Assembly (NCBI GenBank): GCA_022497145.1
Contig: MU385894.1
Location: 62,001 to 126,000 of the forward strand
Origin: Rostrohypoxylon terebratum
Lineage: Eukaryota > Ascomycota > Sordariomycetes > Xylariales > Hypoxylaceae
Reading direction: 5' to 3'
DNA length: 64,000 nucleotides
Shown: piece by piece, positions 1 to 12,008 of the stretch
Numbering within the stretch: position 1 is the stretch's first letter
Layout: each line of letters starts with the position of its first letter
Notes under the pieces: generated by a model
Seen by the model: only the letters and a program-made list of their open reading frames with translations
Database searches by the model: none
What the model was told of the DNA's origin: nothing
Program-made: the position numbers and the translations under genes

Positions 1-2360
1 ATAATCAACTGGCGATGATAACTAATCCCGCAAACCCACACTCATGGCCTCGATGACCCAGCGTGCTTGATCACCTAGCGCAGGAGGCACAGAGGATTGT
101 GCAGAAGTGCGATAAAATACCGGATATCTCCCCAAGTACATGTTGACGGCGTGATCGTCTCTTGCTGAAGGATGATAATACCTAGAAGTCCAATGTTATT
201 GATGGGTATTGGTACTGAAAAGATTCAGATGGATGAAAACTTGGGATGTCCTGAGGTTTTGCATTTTAGAAGTTGAAGACGGGTTCAACTTTTACTTTTC
301 AATCTTCGATTTCTACTAAGGAACTGTATGGGCCTGTGTTACATTCTTAGCCTTGAACCTGCCCGCGTAGAGTTGTAGGCAGCTCTTGAGGTAACCGCAG
401 CCATGTGTCAGGGGTAAGAATTAGATTCGTAAAGAAATAACGACCGACCACCGCTGCCGATATAATAATTAATCCCCAGGGCCCATGTTGCAGGTGCTTC
501 CGATTTGTAAGACATCCATGATAACCTTGGAAGCTATCTCTTCATCTCTTCATTTCTTTAACTTGAATAATTGAAGCTATTCAAAAGTCGATATGCTGGT
601 CACGAGCTCGATGTAACCCTGCCATGGTATGTACATACTAGGTTACAGGTATCAGATGTCCTCCAATCTTGGCATTCATGGATAGATCCGAATAGGTACC
701 TACCTAGAGAGCTAGAACTGCCTGAGCTACCTAGTAAGACACGACTGCATATTCCTGATTGGCTATTGGCTGTCAGGGGAAGATCGTGGACGTGGTAAGT
801 GGACGGCATTTGTTCCTCTGTTCGATTGAATGGGGACGAGGAGGATCACTGCATGATGAAATATGTATGCTTAAACCAAAAATAGGTCTCTTTTGTGGTC
901 GTCCAATCCAAGAGGTTCAATAAAAGTGGCATGCGACACAATCTCTGCAATTCCCATGTTAGAAGAGTGCTGTCGATGCATTCGGAGATCCGAGGTCGAG
1001 GCGTCGGTTCGTCCGAGTTCAACAATTCATCGTATCTTTGTTGAGAGTTGAGAGGAAATTGTCGCTTGTTGCTGTTTGTTGCTGTTTGTTGCTGTTTGTT
1101 GCTGTCGTGTCAGGTGGCCCTAGGTAATTATACTGCGTTGCATAGATAGGTAGGTCCTAGGACCTGGTAGGTACCGAAAATGCTAGGGCTTCCATGCTGT
1201 ATCATAGGGCTTCCGGGCTGCGCGGGCGACTGATCGGCTGAAGGGGTTTATTAACGGGATATATTGATTTGACTCTCGCGTTACTAGCTCCGGTGACTAG
1301 AGATTTAAGCTCGTGATTGCTGCGAATCTTAACCACGCACCATGAGAAAGTATCGGAAAGTATTAATAATATCACTCTCGCTCGCCCTTTCCTAACTTTG
1401 AAACGGATTAGTACACCTTACACATGATTGATCTTTGATCCTGATCATTAAAGAACATTAAAATTATTTGATCAAATCTTCTTCTTTTTTTTACAACTCC
1501 AATTTTCACTACGTATTTGAAAAGTTACTCGTTGGTTGCACTCTACGTCCCGACACTTGCTGTGTGACGATCAAGAAAAATACTAATACAGTTTTAGTTA
1601 GGACAGTCAGGACAGGTAACATGAAAGGCTGGGTACGTCTGCGCCTTATGACGCAGCCTACATGTTAGGCGTCCACCATTGGTTGTACTTGGTGCCTTGA
1701 ATGACGAAACAATCGATTTCATCCCTCGAAGACACCTCACAAGTCTCAAAAGTGGGTAACAATTCCCTCTATCATCTTGAAAACACCTTCAACAAGACAA
1801 ATGCACATTTCTAATTTTTCTTGTAATTCTTGCAATTATTCATGTATTTTCGGTCTTGTTCTAATAGTAATTAATATGCCCTTTTTTTCGATGCGGACGC
1901 TTTTTTAAATTGGAACAAGGGGTGGATTTAATAAATGTCAGTGCGACCTTTCAGGGATAAAGTTTCTAATACCCAGAGATCCGCCTAGATGGTACAGCAG
2001 TACGTGTATGCTAAAGTACCCAGAAGTAACTTTTTAGTCTAGTTGCCGGGGTCTAAATTATGTATTACGGTAATTTTCTTTTTCGCTGGCCCGGAACGAC
2101 ACGACGCAACACTAAGTCTACAACAACTCTTTACCTACACACAACACACTGCACACTGCATTGCATTGCAGAACACTCACACTCAAAATCAACTCAACTT
2201 GACGAGAATTACTGGCCTAATTTCTAATCTTCATAGACAGATACCACGATCTAGTTTTCTATGACAGTTCCATCCATCTGTTGTCTTCTTTACCATCGAC
2301 GTCTAACGTCTACCCCTTTTTCCTTAAGCTAGTTAGGCTGCTTGCGCACTGCCTGGCGCA
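1..2360. other. Gene-free left end of window
   Basis: No reading frame here looks like a real protein; the open frames are short and lack recognisable motifs. The stretch contains a 10-bp tandem repeat (listed separately), small groups of TAGGTACCTA-type motifs near 695-710 and 1140-1175, and a CACA-rich stretch near 2135-2190 upstream of the EFR3 start that may belong to its promoter or leader. Confidence 0.6.
1066..1105. repeat. 10-bp tandem minisatellite
   Basis: The unit GCTGTTTGTT is repeated three times in full (1071-1100) with partial copies on both sides. It lies in intergenic DNA. Function unknown; it probably arose by slippage. Confidence 0.9.
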
Positions 2361-5300
2361 ATGAACGCCATCCAGCAAAAATGTCGCCCGAAGCACCAAG
2401 TCCTCGTCCTCAAGTGTTATCCTCACACCACCAAGGGAGCCGTCGATGTTAAGCCGAATTCGAGCGAACTGAGTTACCTCCTGTTTTATGCCACTTCTAG
2501 GCGGTCTAAGATACAAAAAGTTGGCCAATTCCTCGAGAAAAAAACAGCTAGCGATGTTTGGAGGGTGCGCATTGGGTACGTCAGCCACTCCTGTTGCAAA
2601 ACCACGCGAACTGGCACCTTCACCTTCACCTTCACCTTCACCTTCACCTTGTTCCTTAACTTAGATATGCAACGACTATACGATTCGCAGAAACCCAATA
2701 AATACTAACTTAGCCAATTTATTTAGCAATGTCCAAGTCACCTTGCAAATACTAGCTGCCATCATCGAAAAAGCCCCGAAAGATCTCCCCCTATTCGCCC
2801 AAAATGTTCTCAAAATCCTGGACCTCGTCCTCCGGTCCAACGACATCACCATGGTCGAAGCGTCACTACCTACCTTCCGAATCTTCTGCGAACACCACGA
2901 TGTCTCTTCCCTTTTTGCCGATCAAGCTTACCTCCGGCAATACGAGTCTGTCGTACGCGCTTATGCCACCTTCGCGTCGACTCGAAAAAACACCGGCCGA
3001 AGTCCCTCCAGTAAACCTGTTGCCATGAGGTGGAGAAACGCAGGTTTAGAGGCAATCAAGAGTGTTTCCGAATCAGACGCGCTTTCATCCGTTGCCGGTC
3101 GTCAACTCGATGTCATAGTACCTATGATTCTAGAAAACTTATGGACCGACAACGAAGAATTCTTAAGCATACTCTTACAGCGTGTGCAGATGGAAGAGAA
3201 GGTCGACTCTAATGCGTTATTACGACGTAGAACGAGTGTTTCAACCGTCAAGACTGCCGACACGGGAGGAGACGCTAACCCGATAGCTATTTCCGGCACA
3301 TCCGTCGATATCGACAAATTGGCCGAAGAAGATATTGGTGTCTTTGCCATGCAATGTTTGAAGCAAATATTTGTAATACCCAATAGGGCACAAATCAGCG
3401 GGGCAACTACAGCGTTGTTGAAATTCATCAAGGAACGGGTGCAGCAGAAAGAGACGGTGGTAGTCGAAGGCAAGGGCGATAATGGACGAGACCACGGCTG
3501 GGCGATCAAAATCTTTGAGTTTGTCACGAGATGGGCACCGGTTCAAGACCGATATGTCATGATGATTACCACCATGGACGCGTTATTGAAAAACCCCCCG
3601 ATCGACGAGAATATCCCCGATCAAATCGTACTTACCTCCATCATCGGATCCTTACTGAGCTCCGATATCAACTTAATCGGATTGAGTGTCATGGATGTCC
3701 TCCTAGGGTTGATACAACACATGAAGCGAGTTTTGAAGCACTCGGGCAGTTCGAGGGGAAGCGCGACGTCGGGGGACGAAAAGGCCTCTGCGGCACCACC
3801 TGATCTTTCCCAGCACGTCTCAGCCCCATACAGGGACCTCTTAACTCGTATTCAGAAATGTATTGGTAATCTCGCCACTCACGTCTATTATGCGGACCAA
3901 ATTTCTGATATGGTTTCCGGCATTCTCCTACGGCTCAAACCCCATCCGAGCACGGTGAATGCTTCGCCGACCCAAAAGGTCGAATCTTCTCCGCCCGGGG
4001 CCTCAGCAGGGAATATCTCGGACGATCAGTCTCACCTTGATAGCTTCTTCGCGTTAGATCTAGCTAAGACTATCGCACTTCAAGCTATCAAGTCTATTCT
4101 CCTCGTTGCTAACCCGAAGACCAAGATCAGTGGAAACGTCAGTTTGACTAGAAACAAAGTCTCGATTCAGGCGTGGGAGGGTACGCACTGGCTCTTACGG
4201 GATCCAGATGGGCAAGTCCGAAAGGCATACGTCGACGCCCTGACTACTTGGCTTGAAAGAGAAACAACTAGGTCTGATTTGGAAGCGCGAGATGATATGA
4301 GCCAGAAACCACGGGCGAACAGCAAGGAAGTGCAGGCTGCAACTGCTGCTCGTAGAGCTGTCTCGAGTGCCTCGGCTCGGGAGAAACCCGCCAAGGTTCC
4401 CCGTTCCCGTTTCCTAAAACTGCTTCATCTCGCCATTTACGATAATGCTCTACAATTCATGGGATTCGAGGCAGATATTGCTCTTCTCCATGTCTTGTTG
4501 ACAAAACTGGTCAATAAACTTGGCGTGAATGCGGCGAGATACGGAATTCCGATAATATTCCGGCTTCAGGAAGATATTTTAGAAGCGGAGACACCTACGT
4601 CGAAAGTTCATCTGGGATGCCTCTGCCACGGCTATTTCTGGGCTCTGAGTGAACACTTCGAATTTGAGGGATCGCCTGCCGGCCGAGCAATTCACAACGA
4701 GGTTGTCCGCAGAAGAAGTAAGAATTTCTGGGTCGATGGTGTACATATTCCCACACCATCTCTGGAAATTTTGGGGGTACCGGGTGTGGCTAGATCCGAA
4801 TCGAAGATTGCGACACATGAGGTTGAGTCGGAGGCGCTACTACCGTTCGACGATCGTGCTACCATGGTAGAGTGTATCTGCGCCAACTATAAGGATAGGG
4901 CGATTTCACCTCCTGCAAGCCCCTCTACGTCGCCTGGTCGTGTATTCGCGCACCCATCCTTAGGCTCTACGCTGGGTCCTCTTCCGACTGCTTCCGACGA
5001 CCACGAGCTACCTGAGAAGTTCAAAGAGGAGATGTTGGCAGAATGGAACCGTGAAGCCGCCATCATCGCCTTACAAGCAGAAAGCAAGTCTGCTTCTCTC
5101 AATGGGTCTAAAACGGGAACGACCAATACGAAGGGAAACTACCTTACCGTTAATGGACCTTTGACAAATGGATTTCCTTCAAGTAGGCCAGAGTCGGCAC
5201 ATGCTCGACAGACTAACCTGCGGCCCGCGTCCCATGCTAGCCATGCCGCTGCTCTGCGGAATTCTAGCGTGCAGAGCCACGGCTCAGGAAGAAGTGCCTC

Positions 5301-5856
5301 TAGTAGAGGCTTTGTTGCTTCTGTCGACCAACTCAAGTCCGTGCTGACGGGAGATCCTGTCAGACCGGGAACATTTCAGACATTACGGGAGGATGACGAC
5401 AGCAGCGAAAGCATGGCAAGCTACGATTTTACGCCATCGGAACTTTCATGGAATCCTCATGCCGAAGGCGTGGATGGCCATGAAGCGGCTCTCGGACGAT
5501 CCAGGTCAAAGTCTAGGGAACGAAAGGCATCTGGAGACTTAGGGGGCCCCCTAACATCTAACCCAACGGACGATGAGGAAGAGGATGGAGAGCGCGTGCC
5601 ACCGGTGCCTCCCCTACCACCCTCTTTAGTAGGGAAATCACCTCCCCCAGAGGTTACCCTTACCAAGGTATCAAGCCAAGACCACGCTGTCAAGAGTCCC
5701 AAGCGGAATATCGGAAGCCGAGGAGGGGAAAGCATCCTCTCCAGCAACTTTGCCAATGCTGGAGCCGCTAGCATGGACCTCCAGGCGATGCTAAAGGGCA
5801 TCGATAGCAAGTCCAGGCAGAACACTCTCGGAAATCTTACCAGGCCCCCTTACTAG
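2361..5856 (+). CDS. efr3: EFR3-like plasma-membrane scaffold of the PI4-kinase complex
   Basis: Two exons, 2361-2575 and 2727-5856, give 1114 residues. The 151-nt intron has donor GTACGT and a perfect TACTAAC branch point at 2703-2709. The first residues (MNAIQQKCRPKHQVLVLKCYP) and the following KPNSSELSYLLFYA segment match the start of fungal EFR3; the basic, Cys-containing N terminus is the expected membrane-contact region. The first ~620 residues look like an alpha-solenoid (helical, armadillo-like). The last ~350 are disordered, Ser/Pro-rich, with a PPVPPLPP stretch near the C terminus. In yeast Efr3 anchors Stt4 PI4-kinase at the plasma membrane through Ypp1; the same role is inferred here. 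Length is near that of filamentous-fungal homologues. The exon junction restores a conserved reading (RIGNVQVTLQILAAIIEK), which supports the start and splice choice. Confidence 0.93.
2615..2650. repeat. (CACCTT)6 microsatellite inside the EFR3 intron
   Basis: Six uninterrupted CACCTT units lie between the donor (2576) and the branch point (2703) of the single EFR3 intron. The array adds a long pyrimidine-rich segment to the intron and makes it larger than the other introns of the window. Length polymorphism between strains is likely. Confidence 0.9.
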
Positions 5857-6352
5857 CAGTATACACTGTAATTAGCTCATATGTTCTTGGAACTTTTCAC
5901 ATTAGCTTAATGGAGACGAGTGGAATTGAGGTTAGAGTCTTAATGGTAACTTTTGAGGAGGGGTCAGGCCTATCCGCCTCATGGACGAGGCGTTGCACAT
6001 AGTATAGTATTGACGCCAAAGGGGGAGAGTGTCTAAGGAAGGGCCTAGCCGTGTCAAAAAACAAGGATGGTTTATTACTTTGGAACTTCGTAAAAGATTC
6101 TTACTTGGGGCAACTCTATCTAACATACGGTTGTATATATTAAACACGTCTTGTCATTGTCCCTTTTGTCAGCCTCTATTGCTTTCCAGCGCGGTTTGGT
6201 GGTTTTACTTCGGATTCGCCGGCTAGGTTTATCGGCTGGCTATTTTACCTCAGGTACCTATCTATAGAGAAGAGCATATCAAATAAAAAAAGCGAAAAAC
6301 TAAGTTGTAGATTATTGGACTTGTGACTTGGAGGGAATACTGGCTCTTACCT

Positions 6353-6422
6353 GTATAATCCAGTCTGTTATATAATCCAGACTTATATAATACAGTCTTA
6401 TGTAATACAGTCTTATGTAGTT
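6353..6422. repeat. Diverged ~16-bp tandem repeat
   Basis: About four copies of a unit like TATATAATCCAGACTT follow one another, drifting to TGTAATACAGTCTTA. The sequence is AT-rich and intergenic, about 265 bp upstream of the ATP12 start. The copies differ by a few substitutions, so this is an older array. Confidence 0.75.
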
Positions 6423-6600
6423 GATTTATCTTATGTCATGCATATGATACTTATGTCAGCATTGAAGCGGGTTATGTAATCAATATATTAGATCTTTGAA
6501 TCATGATTAGCTAATTCGTTTCCAAGGATGCATGCCGAAGCTCTTGCATAATCGATAACGAGAGTATGCATTGGAACTTGAATTTATACCAATCTTGAAT

Positions 6601-6618
6601 GCCAATGCCAATGCCAAT
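6601..6618. repeat. (GCCAAT)3 hexamer array
   Basis: Three direct GCCAAT units sit 70 bp before the ATP12 start codon. Each contains a CCAAT core, so it could bind the CCAAT-binding complex, which regulates respiratory genes in fungi; that link is inference. The same hexamer is tandemly repeated near 11214 and, on the other strand, at 33258. Confidence 0.8.
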
Positions 6619-6687
6619 CCAATTTATGCCACGGGCTCTCTCATCGATCTCCAATTTTAAGATCTCTCTTCTTCTGCCATTTCCGCA

Positions 6688-7890
6688 ATGAAGCTACCAG
6701 CTCGAATACCATTGCGCTCGGCGATACGCCAGCCGCTCCAATGCGCGCACGCGAGCAGCGCGAAAATCTTCCCCTCCATAGCGCAATCGCAGCGACGCCA
6801 GCAGCGCAAAATCCACCACACCTCCCCCGCGCCCGCCATCGTGTCGCCCATCCACGGCACCGGCCCACCGCCCGAGCCGCCCGTCCCCGCCGCCGACAGC
6901 GCGACGTCGCGGCTCGAGCGGCGGAAGAAGCAAGCCGAGCTGCTCGAGAAAGCGCAGGAGATCCGCCAGTCCGCGGCCAAGTCTAGCGGTGGCGGCTCGG
7001 GCCCGAAGAGGGAGGCTAGGGAGTACGCGCTCAAGAAGCGGTTCTGGAAGGACGTGCACGTGCGCGAGGTCGACGGCGCGTGGGAGGTGCATCTGGATAC
7101 GCGGCCGATACGGCACCCGGATACGAAGAAGGTGGTCAGGATCCCGCTGAGCAAGACGTTGTTGGCGCACGCGCTGGCGATCGAGTGGGATATGCTGCTC
7201 TCGGCGCAGCAGGCGACGCGGGCGCACCTCATCCCGCTCACGAGCTTGGTGTGCCGGGCGCTCGATATCGGGGACGACGATGCGGGGGTTGGTGGGGGGA
7301 AGGCCGGGGAGGTTAGGGAGGGCATCGCGAAGATGCTCTTGAGGTACTTGGATACGGATTCCTTGCTCTGCTGGGCCCCGCCGCCGAAGTATGACGATGC
7401 GCCGGGGGAGAGCTTGAGGGATAGGCAGAAGAAGGCTGCGGAGGAGGTCGTGGGATTTCTGACGAGTCACGTTTGGCCTGGGATCAGCATCGAGCCAGTG
7501 TTGGATGGAGAGTGTATTATGCCGCGGAGCCATCCCGAGGTTACGAGACAAATCATTCAGGGATGGATTATGGGATTGAGTCACTGGGAGCTGGCAGGAT
7601 TAGAAAGGGGTGTGCTGGCTGGAAAAGGATTATTAGGGGCAGTGAGGTTACTAGTTGAGTGGAGCGAAGGGTTCGTCGGCGCGGGAATTGGAGACGGAGC
7701 CAGTAGCACGTCGCCCGGAGAAGGGAAGAAGTTTGGTGTCGAGGAAGCGGCACGGTTGGCGAGCATTGAGGTCGATTGGCAGACCGGGCGCTGGGGAGAG
7801 GTCGAAGATACACACGACGTAGAAAAAGAGGATTTAAGACGGCAGTTGGGAAGTGTGGTCTTGCTTGTTAGTGGGACGGGTACGAGGTAG
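6688..7890 (+). CDS. atp12: ATP12, mitochondrial F1-ATPase assembly chaperone
   Basis: A single exon of 400 residues. Atp12 binds free F1 alpha subunits in the mitochondrial matrix so that they assemble with beta. The N-terminal ~60 residues are Arg/Ser/Ala-rich with few acids, as expected of a mitochondrial presequence. The family core runs from FWKDVHVREVDGAWEVHLDT (about residues 114-133) through IPLSKTLLAHALAIEWD to the LLRYLDTDSLLCW segment (about 215-230) and continues to the C terminus; these blocks are the recognisable ATP12 signature. A glycine-rich insertion near residues 190-205 is poorly conserved. The first two thirds of the gene is strikingly GC-rich at third positions compared with the last third and with EFR3, which creates long spurious antisense frames. 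The start is the first ATG and gives the presequence. Confidence 0.93.
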   Translation: MKLPARIPLRSAIRQPLQCAHASSAKIFPSIAQSQRRQQRKIHHTSPAPAIVSPIHGTGPPPEPPVPAADSATSRLERRKKQAELLEKAQEIRQSAAKSSGGGSGPKREAREYALKKRFWKDVHVREVDGAWEVHLDTRPIRHPDTKKVVRIPLSKTLLAHALAIEWDMLLSAQQATRAHLIPLTSLVCRALDIGDDDAGVGGGKAGEVREGIAKMLLRYLDTDSLLCWAPPPKYDDAPGESLRDRQKKAAEEVVGFLTSHVWPGISIEPVLDGECIMPRSHPEVTRQIIQGWIMGLSHWELAGLERGVLAGKGLLGAVRLLVEWSEGFVGAGIGDGASSTSPGEGKKFGVEEAARLASIEVDWQTGRWGEVEDTHDVEKEDLRRQLGSVVLLVSGTGTR

Positions 7891-9771
7891 GTAGCGATAT
7901 TTGCCTTCGTAATGAGATAAATACATGTACAAAGTTAAAAGAGATGTACTAAAGTGTACTTTTTTACCCCCATCGATCAGCTTCTTGTTACTCGATATTG
8001 TAACTCATCATGAATGATGAATCGAGGTTACCTAGTGGCCATCCCACCTAATTTTCGTAAAAAGGGGCAATGTGCCTGTCATAGGTATTCATCACCATTG
8101 TCAGTTTTGGGTTCGCCATAGCAAATATGAAAGTTGTATTATTAATACACAGGCAGGCATTTATTTGCTACACCTACAAGTATTCAATAAGTAGATACCT
8201 AGGTCCTAGATCCAACAACTTACATCCTCCTGGCATTGATGATGCCCCACACCATAAACTGATAGCAACATTCCATTAGCATATTTAGGATAAACACCCC
8301 TTTCTCTTGAAGGGAGTAAGTTAGCTCACTATGAAATCTACATCTATTAAGTAAAGGTCAATGAAGATGACCCAGCGACTTGTTTCGCCGAAATAGTTGG
8401 AAAGCAAACACATATGCGTTTCGTCGTCTTTACCCCTTTTGATGCCACTCTAAAGACAAAGGTAGGTGCCAAAGACAAGACTGCCCTTGATATCTACTTG
8501 GGGAACTTATTACACAAGTATAGTATCTAAGTATGATCTCACCTTCCTTTCAGTTCCCATGTATCTTGAGAACCAGAGACGAAACTTTTATACCTCATAT
8601 AGTCAACATCACGTTCAGAATAGTTACCTATGTATGCTGATTACATAATCACCATAAGATACACAACACTACCCCTTAGATATTCAACGTACATATCGTG
8701 AAAGTGGTTATCGTTATGTCGTGTCCATGTACATTGAAATTCACTTTGTACTAGACCTCTATGAAGAACCTAGTTCTTTTCAGTGATCTCGCCTGTTGCT
8801 TCTGTTTTTCTGGCAACAATGGGAAAGTCCTGTGAACTCTAAGTACGGGGTTTCAGTACTTTCGAACGCATGTATCACAACATGTTCCTTAGCATATCAA
8901 CTGTACCCAAGTGTTGGGCATAGGTATCCTTTGTCAAGCCTCTATACTTGGTAAGCAGCCAAGTTATGACATTTTCGGTCATTCGTGCTAGGACCTGTAG
9001 TTATCTAGGTAGTTACTTTTGATCTTGAATTTAACATTGGGTTGTAATTCAGGATATTGTAGTTTGCCTTGGATAACAATATATACTCGCAAGAAACTCT
9101 TCAATATACCACAGGGATTCGGTAAAGTGGTCCAATTGTCCAGGTGAATCAGTTCACTAATCCCGTTCTTGACTCTCTACATGCCTAGTTGAGTAACTAG
9201 AAATGATGCTGAGGCAGTAGCAGCCGCAAATGGACTCTTCCGGTCCATTATATGGCTTCCGTATTCGTCAACCTATAGGCGGGTCATCCTCGTATGGGCA
9301 ACTGCCGCGCTGAAAACCCTGGATAGGGGAAAGGGCTCGCGGATCATGTCGAAATAGCTCCCAATAGCCACTGGCTAGTCATCAGGTGTCCTCTTGGGTC
9401 GTGGAGTTGAATTCCAGGGCATAGAGGGGTTCAAACCCTACAAATACCCATCCTTCTCCATTCACCTGGATTTCTCATTTCTTCCCTAGACACATTCAAT
9501 TTTCCTTTTCACTGACAAGCTATCCCAACACATCTACCAACCTCACACCATCAATCAACACACACACTTCTTCTTGAAATACTCTCATTGAATGTGCCTC
9601 CAAGCTTTTAGTAGACGCTGTCAATTTTTTTCCGTCTATTCGTTCGTTTTGTAGCTGTCACTTTTTGCAGAACTCTTTTACCGATTTCTTCATCCATCAA
9701 CCATTCCCTTACGTCAACATCATCTCTCACACTTATTATCCATCGGGAAGGATTCCCTATCACGATATATA
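7891..9771. other. Intergenic region with CT-rich leader
   Basis: No gene is supported. From roughly 9470 to 9771 the plus strand becomes strongly pyrimidine-rich (runs such as TTCTCATTTCTTCCC and repeated CACAC), typical of the promoter and leader of an expressed filamentous-fungal gene. It directly precedes the ATG at 9772. Confidence 0.6.
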
Positions 9772-11508
9772 ATGTCGAACCCATCCGGCCAGCCTGGGCC
9801 TTATATCCCCCCTCATATCCGTGAGAGGCAGAGCAGATCGTCTGTCTCCCAACGAGCTCGCTCTGTACAGAGTGACGATGTTGAAACTTCAGCCATTGGT
9901 CCCTCTAGCACTATTCCTTCCAGTGATGACGGTAAGGGAAAGGGGCCTGCGGCGCTAGACTCTTTAGGTCGAGCGAAAGTTGGCTCTGGTCAGGATGAAT
10001 AGAAGCCTCCTGCTACCACCGCCGGCGGGCCCTCTTCTGGTAAAAGAGATCGCACTCTTTACACCCTGTATGACATTGAGTCATTCTATAACGGTGCACC
10101 GTATGCCCAATTCGAACGAGACTTTTACACGTTGAATAGCTCCCAAGCGCTTCCCGGCATCGTCGCATACCTACTTATCAAGCTCAGAAATGCTCGATAC
10201 TTTGAAGTTAACCGCGCAGTCTTCGCGACCGGCAATTTCGACATAATTCCGGGTTACAGGCAGCAATCGGCACAATCTGGTGGCAACCGCGAGCTGAGAT
10301 ACTCGCCCGCCATGGATCGACAACCTTACATGGCCGCCTTTGTAGAACGAGAAGTGAAGGATGACGCCCGTTGGGAATTCGTTGGTTGGTTCAAGGTCGA
10401 GGCCGTCGCAGTCCTCGGCCCCGCTGCCCCGGGGCAGCGACACGTGTTGATGAACAGAGCTCTATCATTTCCAGGAATCACCAACAACGCTCTAGATTCA
10501 ATCCCAAAAGTCGACGTCACGAAGAGATTTGCTGTGATAAAGTTTGCGAAGAAGGAAGGTGAAGGCGTGCCGAAACCACCCGAGATCAAAGGCGGAAAGA
10601 AGCTCGAAACGAGTCTTTGGAAGCGAAATGCGCCACCTCCTCTTCAGTTGCAGCAATCACTTACGGAACGCGAGGATAAGTCTCTCCAGAAGGGTGCTGA
10701 GTCGCGCTGGCCGACCACAGGCTATCGACCCACCCGCCCCGGATCGCAAGCAGGCGGCTCTTCCACCGAAGAGAATCTCCCTTCGCCTCTAGAGATTTCC
10801 GACTGGCGAAAGCCCACCAAGTCTGCCCATACCCGTCACTATGACTGGGTGGGCGGACCCCCGAACCCTGCACAACAACCACAACCAAAATCGCGCGTAG
10901 AATTTCGTCCAGAGGCCCGCCAGCAAACCCCTTCACAGCCCCGTCTGGTGTTTCGCCCGGAAGCTCGTCAAGGAGACGTTCACCCTGATGCTGCACAGAG
11001 ACTTCGTCCTGCGTCTAGTGCAGGTCTTATGCGAGAGACCTCCGTGACTCCCAGCAGTCAAGGCTCACTTAGCCGCCAGCGACTCCCCGCTCCGAATGCC
11101 CTGCTTCCGATCCGACAACCGATCAACCCTCCCAGCCTTCAAGAGCAAATGACCACATTCATCGGTAGACGACGTCAGCCCCGAGCTGAAAGCCAGAGTC
11201 AGCGGCGACAAGCGCCAATGCCGATGCCAATGCCAATGCCAACGTCGATGCCACTGCCAACGTCGATGCGGGTGCCGACGCCCTTGCCTACTCTGTACGA
11301 GGCAGAGCCGCTCCAGACTTACCCGCAATACGTCGATCCTCGCGACGTGATGAACACTTCTCAAGCTCCGCTGGTGATGCAGGCTCCGAACGACCCGGCA
11401 CCATACCCTCAATACACCGGAGCCCGAAACGTCCAACATTTCAATCCGTGGATGGGGTCGGTTAATCCCGACGGCCCCAGTCATCCCGATGGATGGATAA
11501 TGGATTAA
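9772..11508 (+). CDS. Hypothetical protein, interrupted by in-frame TAG or 117-nt intron
   Basis: One frame runs from ATG 9772 to 11508 but has a TAG at 10000-10002. Two readings are possible. (1) An intron 9932-10048 (donor GTAAGG, weak acceptor AAAGAG) removes the stop in frame and gives 539 residues. (2) The TAG is real (for example a CAG-to-TAG change) and the gene is truncated after 76 residues. I do not recognise the family. The N terminus carries YIPPHIRER (residues 11-19), similar to the YIPPHLR element of Ded1/DDX3-type RNA helicases. A folded segment starting near DRTLYTLYDIESFYNG covers about 170 residues. The rest is disordered, Arg/Gln/Pro-rich, with a Pro-Met repeat encoded by a hexamer array near 11214. 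The CT-rich leader upstream supports expression. Confidence 0.7.
11214..11285 (+). repeat. In-frame hexamer repeat coding a Pro-Met tract
   Basis: Degenerate GCCAAT/GCCGAT/GCCAAC units in tandem encode PMPMPMPMPTSMPLPTSM in the unknown gene. The DNA unit equals the non-coding arrays at 6601 and 33258, so the tract probably grew by slippage. Confidence 0.75.
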
Positions 11509-12008
11509 GTGGGGATAGGCAAAAGGCGATATATCCTAATCACCACTGGGAAGGGTATGGAAGGTTTCATGGAGGGTGTTTTTTTTCGTGGCCTATTAAT
11601 TTACCGCAAGTCACAGCAAATGCCGTTGATTTTGTGGTTCCCATATTCCACACGACTGCGACGAGATGGGAGATGGAGCACGAGGCGAGTTTCTAGAAAC
11701 GGTGCAGGATATTTGACCATTCGGGGACAACGCAGGTGACGCAAATAGTTCCTAGATGCAGAAAACCAATTGACGCATTTGCTATTGCTACATATATGTT
11801 CTCTTTGTGCTGCCTTGCAGCTTACCTAGCCTCATACGTGGTGACATAGAGTTTGCTTAAGGATGGTGATATTATGATCGTAGATTAAATGCGTGTGGCC
11901 CCGTACAAGCCTCACCTTAGAAACGACGGCTTGCTTCGCTCACCTAAATACATGCCTAACTGTTCATCATTCTGCTAATCCATAAGATGAAATAGCCTTA
12001 TAGATATT
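11509..12008. other. Convergent intergenic region
   Basis: This lies between the 3' ends of the unknown gene (+) and the dienelactone hydrolase (-). It should hold both polyadenylation regions. No coding or structural feature is evident. Confidence 0.5.

Larger units (their letters stand above)
5857..6687. other. Intergenic region EFR3-ATP12
   Basis: This holds the 3' end of EFR3 and the ATP12 promoter. No coding potential is seen. Two small repeats (6353-6422 and 6601-6618) are listed separately. Confidence 0.6.

Noticed and set aside
6657..7325. 222-codon minus-strand frame opposite ATP12
   Set aside because: Ser/Cys-rich antisense shadow; no domain and same cause as above.
6694..7584. 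296-codon minus-strand frame opposite ATP12
   Set aside because: Arg/Pro/Leu-rich shadow caused by high GC at third positions of ATP12; no family resemblance, while the plus strand encodes a clear ATP12.
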